From CAYSBK01 sp964429265 (lineage in GTDB: Bacteria; Planctomycetota; Phycisphaerae; Sedimentisphaerales; Anaerobacaceae): a DNA stretch of 6,893 nt. Made by a program: the position numbers and the translations under genes. The stretch spans positions 1 to 6,893 of the forward strand of contig CAYSBK010000134.1 of the NCBI GenBank assembly GCA_964429265.1, written 5' to 3'. This document shows, piece by piece, positions 1-4,430 of the stretch; the first letter of the stretch is position 1; each line of letters starts with the position of its first letter. The notes beneath the pieces were generated by a model. The model did not search any database. It worked only from the letters and a program-made list of their open reading frames with translations, and was not told the origin of the DNA.

Positions 1-418
1 TTTTGTCCTGGCAGATTTCTATTACATCCGGTTCGGAGACCAGGACCCGGCAGCGGAGCTTTTCGAAGCGTTTTTTGTTCCTGGCCAGCGGCAGCAGGTC
101 GGTGTCGATGGTGGGAATGACAAGGTCGATGCCGTGGCTATCGACGATTTTCAGCAGGTCGCTTATGTAAAGCCGGTGGTGTACGGGGTGAACGATGAAG
201 CGCCTGTCACACAGTTGCAGAGCGGCGCTCAATTCGGTGATGTCCGTGCCGCAGAACTCGGCGTCGATTCTCAGCCGCCTGGCGGCACGTCGAAAATAAT
301 TCAGCAGCGAAACGCGCCTGCCGATGCAGGTGAAAAGCACGCGGAGCTTGTGCCTTCCGGCACGTCGGCCGCCGCTGGCGTGGGCCGACTTCTGCTTGGC
401 AGGCTTTGGTTCAGCCAT
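1..418 (-). CDS. ATP-grasp family protein, N-terminal part (truncated by window edge)
   Basis: Reading the minus strand from the ATG at 418-416 gives 139 codons open to the window edge. A basic, low-complexity stretch of about 23 residues is followed by a Rossmann-like pre-ATP-grasp domain: VLFTCIGRRVSLL (residues 27-39), the strand around FCGTDIT, a DLVIPTIDTDLLPLA segment, and VLVSEPDVIEICQDK running into the edge. The VLFT.IGRR.LL opening and the final ..DVI..C.DK that leads into the ATP-binding domain are typical of carbamoyl-phosphate-synthase-like/PylC-like ATP-grasp ligases, which join a carboxylate to an amine or thiol through an acyl phosphate. The ATP-binding and catalytic residues lie outside the window, so the substrate cannot be named. 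The start is the only ATG at the right place; a weak AGAGG sits 11 nt upstream. It is divergent from the polysaccharide operon and has its own likely promoter. Confidence 0.8.
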   Translation of the reverse strand, partial: MAEPKPAKQKSAHASGGRRAGRHKLRVLFTCIGRRVSLLNYFRRAARRLRIDAEFCGTDITELSAALQLCDRRFIVHPVHHRLYISDLLKIVDSHGIDLVIPTIDTDLLPLARNKKRFEKLRCRVLVSEPDVIEICQDK

Positions 419-475
419 ATAGCTACGAGCCTCTGGTCGCGCACAATGTAAGATCAGGTCGTTCGGTCCGTCGGC

Positions 476-504
476 ATCTTAAGCAATACAGGCCGGCGGG
501 TCAA
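476..504 (-). promoter_or_regulatory. Sigma70-type promoter for the ATP-grasp gene
   Basis: On the minus strand a -35 box TTGACC (plus coordinates 499-504) is followed after exactly 17 bp by TAAGAT (476-481). That is 5/6 and 4/6 to consensus. Transcription would begin near 469 and leave a leader of about 50 nt before the ATG at 418. It abuts the plus-strand promoter head to head. Assignment is by pattern only. Confidence 0.5.
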
Positions 505-521
505 ATGTTTTGACACCGGCC
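491..521. repeat. Nested inverted repeat spanning both -35 boxes
   Basis: The inner arms GTCAAA (500-505) and TTTGAC (509-514) are perfect around a 3-nt centre. The outer arms GGCCGG (491-496) and CCGGCC (516-521) are also perfect but offset by 3 and 1 nt. The inner palindrome is made of the two outward-facing -35 elements; the outer arms are not needed for either promoter and could be operator half-sites. Confidence 0.6.
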
Positions 522-538
522 CGGCGCGTGCCTAAACT
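510..538 (+). promoter_or_regulatory. Sigma70-type promoter for the NusG-led operon
   Basis: A perfect -35 TTGACA (510-515) is followed after 17 bp by TAAACT (533-538, 4/6). The predicted start near 545 gives a leader of about 100 nt ahead of the TTG start at 646. The -35 hexamer is the right half of the palindrome shared with the divergent minus-strand promoter, so one protein bound at the palindrome could control both directions. Confidence 0.6.
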
Positions 539-587
539 ACACCAGGAACGCCGAAGCCGGCTTGAAGCCGCCGAGGGGGTGCGGCCC

Positions 588-633
588 GGCAACGGCAGTC
601 AGGTAAGGGTCTGCCGGCAGGGAAACGGTTGCC
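588..633 (+). promoter_or_regulatory. Structured 5' leader in front of the nusG-like gene
   Basis: GGCAAC (588-593) pairs perfectly with GTTGCC (628-633), enclosing a second stem of GGCAG (594-598) with CTGCC (611-615). The outer stem ends directly beside the Shine-Dalgarno AAGGAG (634-639). Further upstream, AAGCCGGCTT is self-complementary. The fold could influence ribosome access or polymerase pausing, but no known riboswitch is recognised. Confidence 0.35.
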
Positions 634-645
634 AAGGAGACTAAA

Positions 646-1194
646 TTGCTGAAACCGAACCAGAATCCACCGATTATCTGGCCCGAGGTCGATTCGATTC
701 GCCGGTTTACGGGCAGATGGTGGGTCGCGCATACCAGAAGCCGCAACGAAAAGGCCCTGGCCAATGACCTTATGGCGCGCGGGGTGCAGTACTTTCTGCC
801 GATGAGCTGGCGGGCGCATCGCTGTCGCGGCAGGACGATACGTTCGCTGCTGCCGCTTTTTACCAGCTACCTGTTTTTCTGCGGCGACGAGGAGCATCGC
901 CTTGCGGCGCTGAAGACCAATCGCGTCGCGGGCGTAATAGAGGTCACCGACCAGGACAAGCTCGTTCACGAGCTTTGCCAATTTGAGCACGCGCTGCGTG
1001 CCGGTGCGGTTCTGGTGCCGCATCGCTACGTCCGGAAGGGCCAGCGCTGCCGGGTCATTGCGGGGCCCCTGACGGGGCTTGAGGGGATAGTGGTGACCAG
1101 CAGAACGGCGACCCGGCTGGTGCTGCAAATAGACATCCTTGGTCGGGCCACGAGCGTGGAAATCGACATAGATATGATAGAAGTGCTTGATTAA
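646..1194 (+). CDS. NusG/RfaH/UpxY-like transcription elongation factor
   Basis: This 182-residue protein has an N-terminal NGN domain from about residue 24 (RWWVAHTRSRNEKALANDL, then GVQYFLPM at 46-53) and a C-terminal KOW domain at about 129-150 (VRKGQRCRVIAGPLTGLEG). This two-domain layout is that of NusG paralogues, which bind RNA polymerase at the clamp and suppress pausing or termination; specialised members sit first in capsule and exopolysaccharide operons. It is too divergent to be the housekeeping NusG, and the secE/rplK neighbours of nusG are absent. The start is TTG: AAGGAG (634-639) lies 6 nt upstream, and no ATG in frame fits as well. It is the first gene of the operon and is 40 nt from ugd. 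Its likely target is this same operon, by inference. Confidence 0.88.
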   Translation: MLKPNQNPPIIWPEVDSIRRFTGRWWVAHTRSRNEKALANDLMARGVQYFLPMSWRAHRCRGRTIRSLLPLFTSYLFFCGDEEHRLAALKTNRVAGVIEVTDQDKLVHELCQFEHALRAGAVLVPHRYVRKGQRCRVIAGPLTGLEGIVVTSRTATRLVLQIDILGRATSVEIDIDMIEVLD

Positions 1195-1234
1195 ACGCCG
1201 GGGGCGCCGACCCGCCGGCAGTTGGAGAAGCTGA

Positions 1235-2548
1235 ATGAATGTTTCGGTTGTGGGCGCCGGTTACGTGGGCCTGGTGACGGCGGCGTGCCTGTCTGAAGCG
1301 GGCAACAGCGTCGTTTGCGTCGATGTTGACCGGCGAAAAATCGAGGCCCTGAACGACGGCGTGATTCCGATATACGAGCCGGGCCTTGCCGAGCTGGTGC
1401 TGGGCAACAGTCGTCGGCAAAGACTGCATTTCACCACCGAGCTGCAGGAAGCCGTCGGGCACGGTGACATTATTTTTCTTGCGGTGGGCACGCCGGGCGC
1501 GGCCGACGGTTCGGCCGATATTTCGCAGGTTCTCGACGTGTCGGGGCGGATCGCCGAGCTTATGGCGGGCTACAAGATAATCGCAACCAAGAGCACGGTA
1601 CCGGTGGGTACGCACCGCAAGGTCGCCGAGCTTATCAGGTCGAAAACGGATATACCGTTCGATTATGTGAGCAATCCGGAGTTTCTCAAGGAAGGCGCGG
1701 CCGTGGACGACTTTATGAGCCCGGACCGAATCATAATCGGCACCGAAAGCGACCGCGCCCGCCAGACGATGAAGCGGCTTTACTCGCCGTTTATGCGCAG
1801 GGGCAACCGAATAATCTTTATGGACCCGGCGTCGGCGGAGATGGCCAAGTACGCCGCGAACACGATGCTGGCGACGCGCATTTCGCTTATGAACGAAATC
1901 GCCGAGCTGTGCGAAAAGGTCGGCGCCGACGTCGAGATGGTCCGGCGGGGCATCGGCAGCGACAGGCGGATCGGAAACGCGTTTTTGTTCGCGGGCATCG
2001 GTTACGGTGGAAGTTGCTTCCCGAAGGACGTCCGCGCATTGATACATACCGGGCGCCAGCACGGAGCGGCGATGAAAGTGGCGGCCGCCGTGCAGGAAGT
2101 CAACCAGGCCGCCAGGCAGAGATTCGCCGAGCGGGTGGTCCAATACTTCGCCGGGCAGGCCGAGCGGGTTGTTCTGTGCGTCTGGGGCCTGGCGTTCAAG
2201 GCCCGAACCGACGATGTCCGCGAGTCGGCGGCGGTTTATTGCGTGCGGCGGTTTGCCGAGGCCGGGTTGAAGGTTCGAGCATACGACCCGGAGGCGTCGG
2301 CGCACGCGGCCGAGGTGCTCAAAGGCGCCTTCGAGCCGGTCGACGACGCCTACGGCGGGCTTGACGGAGCCGATGCACTGGTTGTGCTTACGGACTGGCA
2401 GGAGTTTCGAACGCCGAACTTCGACGAGGTCGCCCGGCGACTGAAGCGCCGCGTGATTTTCGACGGGCGAAACCTTTACGACCCGAACGTGGTCAGAAAT
2501 GCGGGCATCGAATACCACAGCGTCGGAAGGGCAAGCGTCTTTCCGTAG
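1235..2548 (+). CDS. ugd: UDP-glucose 6-dehydrogenase
   Basis: This cytoplasmic enzyme oxidises UDP-glucose twice with NAD+ to UDP-glucuronate. All family signatures are visible in the 437 residues: the GAGYVG dinucleotide loop (7-12) with acidic residues at 30/32, IYEPGL (46-51), VGTP (84-87), KSTVPVGT (119-126), SNPEFLKEG (146-154) with the catalytic-type glutamates 149 and 153, Lys205 and Asn209 in AKYAANT, and the catalytic cysteine 261 in GGSCFPKD with Asp265. The C-terminal UDP-binding domain carries WGLAFKARTDDVRES. Length and motifs fit UDP-glucose rather than GDP-mannose dehydrogenases, though UDP-sugar specificity is inferred. GGAG (1224-1227) lies 7 nt before the ATG. It supplies the substrate of the epimerase two genes downstream. 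Confidence 0.95.
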   Translation: MNVSVVGAGYVGLVTAACLSEAGNSVVCVDVDRRKIEALNDGVIPIYEPGLAELVLGNSRRQRLHFTTELQEAVGHGDIIFLAVGTPGAADGSADISQVLDVSGRIAELMAGYKIIATKSTVPVGTHRKVAELIRSKTDIPFDYVSNPEFLKEGAAVDDFMSPDRIIIGTESDRARQTMKRLYSPFMRRGNRIIFMDPASAEMAKYAANTMLATRISLMNEIAELCEKVGADVEMVRRGIGSDRRIGNAFLFAGIGYGGSCFPKDVRALIHTGRQHGAAMKVAAAVQEVNQAARQRFAERVVQYFAGQAERVVLCVWGLAFKARTDDVRESAAVYCVRRFAEAGLKVRAYDPEASAHAAEVLKGAFEPVDDAYGGLDGADALVVLTDWQEFRTPNFDEVARRLKRRVIFDGRNLYDPNVVRNAGIEYHSVGRASVFP

Positions 2549-2567
2549 CGAACGTCGGAGGTGACTT

Positions 2568-2933
2568 ATGGCCGTAGCGATCAAGGTGATAGCCGTCGCG
2601 TTTATCCTGGCCGGGGCCGTTTACATCGTTCGGCCCGCGGCGGTGCGCGGCCTGATAGCGTTCTTCAAGAAGGGCAAACGCATTTACGTTTCGGCGGCGG
2701 TGCGGTTTGCGCTGGCGATACTGTTTTTCGTCGCGGCCGGCGAATGCAAGAACCGCTGGGTGGTAGTGGGTTTCGGGATGCTGTTTTTCGTATCGGCGTT
2801 GTTGATAGTGGGGCTTGGGGCGGCAAGGCTGGGGCGAATCCTTGAATGGTTCGAGAGGCAATCGCATCTTCTGTATCGTTTCGCGGGCGCGGCCACGGTA
2901 GCGGTGGGCGTCGTGATTTTGCTATATGCTTAG
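2568..2933 (+). CDS. Small four-helix membrane protein of unknown function
   Basis: I do not recognise a named family. The 121 residues predict four membrane segments at about 1-21, 41-58, 64-86 and 104-120. A basic cytoplasmic-looking loop lies between the first two (KKGKR, 34-38), a very short turn ECKNR sits between the second and third, and an amphipathic RILEWFERQ stretch precedes the last. The protein ends four residues after the last hydrophobic run begins to close, so it has no soluble domain. The start is strongly supported: GGAGG (2557-2561) sits 6 nt before the ATG, 19 nt after ugd. Its stop codon overlaps the Shine-Dalgarno of the epimerase gene, which suggests coupled expression. 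Position between the two nucleotide-sugar enzymes suggests a role in envelope glycan assembly, but nothing in the sequence shows it. Confidence 0.85.
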   Translation: MAVAIKVIAVAFILAGAVYIVRPAAVRGLIAFFKKGKRIYVSAAVRFALAILFFVAAGECKNRWVVVGFGMLFFVSALLIVGLGAARLGRILEWFERQSHLLYRFAGAATVAVGVVILLYA

Positions 2934-2942
2934 GAACCAACG

Positions 2943-3893
2943 GTGAAGATAGCGGTAACGGGAGCGGCGGGCTTTATCGGTTCGCACCTGGCCGAGCGAC
3001 TTGTCGCCGCCGGCCGGGCCGTGGTGGCGATCGACAACTTCGATGATTTTTACGACCCCGCCGTGAAACGGCAAAACATACGCGGCCTGCTCGACAGCGA
3101 CGCCTTTGAGCTGGTCGAGGCCGACATCCGCGACGCCGCGGCGATGACCGAGGCCCTTGGCGGCGTGGATGTGGTCGTTCACCTGGCGGCCAGGGCCGGC
3201 GTGCGGCCGTCGATCGCCAACCCCGCGCTGTACGCCGACGTGAACGTCAACGGCACGGCGGTGCTGCTGGAAGCGGCACGAAAAAACGGGATAAAAAGAT
3301 TCATTTTCGCCTCAAGCTCCAGCGTTTACGGCAACAACGAGAAGGTGCCTTTTTCCGAAGAAGACAACGTTGACTTTCCGATATCGCCGTACGCCGCTAC
3401 GAAGAAAGCGGCCGAGTTGCTGTGCCACAGCTTTTATCACCTCTACAAGATGGACGTGACGTGCCTGCGGTATTTCACCGTTTACGGGCCGAGGCAGCGG
3501 CCGGACTTGGCGATCCACAAATTCGCAAGGCTCATCGAGGCCGGCAGGCCCATACCCATTTACGGCGACGGCACGGCCGAGCGGGATTTCACCTACATCG
3601 ACGACGTCATCGACGGCACCGTCGCCGCAATCGAAAGATGCAGCGGCTACAGGATTTATAACCTCGGCGAATCCCGCCCGATAAGCGTCAACGACCTCAT
3701 CGTCGCGCTTGAAAAGGCGCTGGGCAAGAAAGCCGTCAGGCACTACCAGCAGCCTCAGCCCGGCGACGTGAGGCGCACCTACGCCGACGTAACCAGGGCA
3801 AAAGCCGAGCTTGGCTACAACCCCGCCACGCCCCTCGACCAGGGCCTTCGTCGCTTCGTCGAGTGGCTTCGAGCGGCGCCTGCCGGCCGGTAA
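2943..3893 (+). CDS. UDP-glucuronate 4-epimerase-like extended SDR enzyme
   Basis: This 316-residue enzyme belongs to the NAD-dependent epimerase/dehydratase (extended SDR) family. Visible features are GAAGFIG (7-13), the acidic Asp31 followed by NFDDFYDP (32-39), HLAARAGVRPS (80-90), ASSSSVYG (123-130), the YAATK catalytic pair Tyr150/Lys154, RYFTVYGPRQRPD (176-188) and GDGTAERDFTYIDD. The NF.D.YDP segment and the FTVYGP..RPD motif are characteristic of enzymes that interconvert UDP-glucuronate and UDP-galacturonate, and the upstream ugd makes exactly that substrate. Other C4-epimerase specificities in the same clade cannot be excluded. The start is GTG at 2943: AGGAA (2932-2936), overlapping the previous stop, is 6 nt upstream, and the reading begins directly at the first beta strand. 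The stop codon lies in the loop of a GC hairpin. Confidence 0.9.
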   Translation: MKIAVTGAAGFIGSHLAERLVAAGRAVVAIDNFDDFYDPAVKRQNIRGLLDSDAFELVEADIRDAAAMTEALGGVDVVVHLAARAGVRPSIANPALYADVNVNGTAVLLEAARKNGIKRFIFASSSSVYGNNEKVPFSEEDNVDFPISPYAATKKAAELLCHSFYHLYKMDVTCLRYFTVYGPRQRPDLAIHKFARLIEAGRPIPIYGDGTAERDFTYIDDVIDGTVAAIERCSGYRIYNLGESRPISVNDLIVALEKALGKKAVRHYQQPQPGDVRRTYADVTRAKAELGYNPATPLDQGLRRFVEWLRAAPAGR

Positions 3894-3901
3894 GCCGGCC
3901 G
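3884..3901 (+). repeat. GC hairpin with the epimerase stop codon in its loop
   Basis: CGGCCGG (3884-3890) and CCGGCCG (3895-3901) are a perfect 7-bp inverted repeat around the tetraloop TAAG, whose first three bases are the stop codon. No T-run follows, so it is not a classical intrinsic terminator. It sits 5 nt before the next likely ATG. Confidence 0.6.
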
Positions 3902-3906
3902 CCGCA

Positions 3907-4212
3907 ATGCGAGACCGGATCGTCGCGGCGATGAGCGGCGGAGTGTTCCGCGCGAACTTTCCGAAGGTAATCCGCAGGTGCCACGTTAGGCGGTTTCTGT
4001 CGCGGCTGAAGGGGCAAATCGTCGGGCTGGTGTTCGTCAAGAGAACCACCGGAAAGGTACGGCGAATGTCGGCAATCTATCGCCCCGATGCCGACCGCCG
4101 CCGCAGCGACCTGCTGTTGTTCTGGGACCTGAAGCGCAGGGCATACAGGTACGTGCCGATACGCAACCTCGTCGTGGTCCGCGCAAAGGGCAAGGAATAC
4201 CGCCTGGGCTGA
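3907..4212 (+). CDS. WYL_2 (DUF2693)-like small SH3-barrel protein
   Basis: With the ATG at 3907 this is 101 residues. After a basic N-terminal part, residues 36-100 follow the pattern of the WYL_2/DUF2693 Sm-like SH3 beta-barrel: GQIVGLVFVKRTTGKVRRM (a strand-turn-strand 'V.FVK..G..R.M'), a variable linker, LLLFWDLKRRAYRYVPI and a final LVVVRAKGKEYRL. Such domains are known from small phage and bacterial proteins and are related to ligand- or nucleic-acid-sensing WYL folds; this assignment is from pattern memory. It is strongly basic and lacks a signal peptide or membrane segment, so a cytoplasmic, possibly nucleic-acid-binding role is plausible but unproven. The open frame extends back to 3811 inside the epimerase, but that part is only the shadow of the epimerase frame. 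No clear Shine-Dalgarno precedes 3907 or the alternative ATG at 3931, so translation may be coupled to the epimerase. Confidence 0.7.
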   Translation: MRDRIVAAMSGGVFRANFPKVIRRCHVRRFLSRLKGQIVGLVFVKRTTGKVRRMSAIYRPDADRRRSDLLLFWDLKRRAYRYVPIRNLVVVRAKGKEYRLG

Positions 4213-4239
4213 GTGCCTTCGGCGGTCTTTGTCCCGGCG

Positions 4240-4252
4240 CCCCGGGCCGGGG
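4240..4252. repeat. Short GC palindrome after the operon, possible terminator stem
   Basis: CCCCGG and CCGGGG flank a single G (4240-4252), able to form a 4-bp stem with a 5-nt loop, followed by GAAAAC rather than T residues. It lies 28 nt after the last operon stop. It may mark the end of the transcript, but it lacks a terminator tail. Confidence 0.25.
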
Positions 4253-4337
4253 AAAACAGGCACGCCGATCGGCCTCGATGGGCCGGCCATACCGCCCTAC
4301 CGGCACGGGCCTGGACAACGGCGGGGTCGGCGGTAAG

Positions 4338-4430
4338 ATGGATCGCCGAAAAGGGATGATTTACCGGCAGGTCAACCTGTACCGGATATTTGCGATAACC
4401 ATAATCGGATTGGCGGCGGTGATTATATGA
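4338..4430 (+). CDS. Possible 30-residue membrane peptide coupled to the lipoprotein gene
   Basis: An ATG at 4338 opens a 30-codon frame ending in TGA at 4428-4430, which shares four bases (ATGA) with the start of the lipoprotein gene at 4427. The predicted peptide has a basic N-terminal half (MDRRKGMIYRQVNLYR) and a hydrophobic C-terminal half (IFAITIIGLAAVII), the layout of a single-span small membrane protein with its N terminus in the cytoplasm. A weak GGCGG (4329-4333) lies 4 nt upstream. An internal ATG at 4356 would give 24 residues. No family is recognised. The four-base overlap and charge/hydrophobic split argue for a real gene; the short length and weak ribosome site argue for caution. 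Confidence 0.4.
   Translation: MDRRKGMIYRQVNLYRIFAITIIGLAAVII
4362..4385. promoter_or_regulatory. Palindrome flanked by direct repeats, possible operator
   Basis: CAGGT (4368-4372), CA, ACCTG (4375-4379) is a perfect palindrome, and it is bracketed by two identical TACCGG hexamers (4362-4367 and 4380-4385). It lies about 45-65 nt before the lipoprotein start and immediately upstream of a -10-like CATAAT (4400-4405), a usual place for a regulator site. It also lies inside the possible mini-ORF, so it may be coincidental. Confidence 0.3.

Noticed and set aside
134..451. A plus-strand frame of 105 codons
   Set aside because: It is antisense to the ATP-grasp gene, whose minus-strand translation has clear family motifs.
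1197..1219. GCCGG/CCGGC stem between the nusG-like gene and ugd
   Set aside because: Only 5 bp with a long loop and no T-run; not distinguishable from background in this composition.
1055..2584. A 509-codon open frame on the minus strand
   Set aside because: It lies antisense to ugd, whose every catalytic motif is intact. Its product is Arg/His/Pro-rich without a domain, as expected from a shadow frame in GC-rich DNA.
3811..3906. Earlier start for the WYL_2-like protein, overlapping the epimerase by 83 nt
   Set aside because: The extra 32 residues are low-complexity and simply shadow the epimerase frame; no ribosome site supports it.
4329..4340. GGCGGTAAGATG, resembling the RfaH ops element; a CGGTAGCG octamer also occurs at 2896-2903
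   Set aside because: Only partial matches, one inside a coding region and both far from the operon start, and recruitment sites differ between NusG paralogue lineages. In GC-rich DNA such matches are expected by chance.
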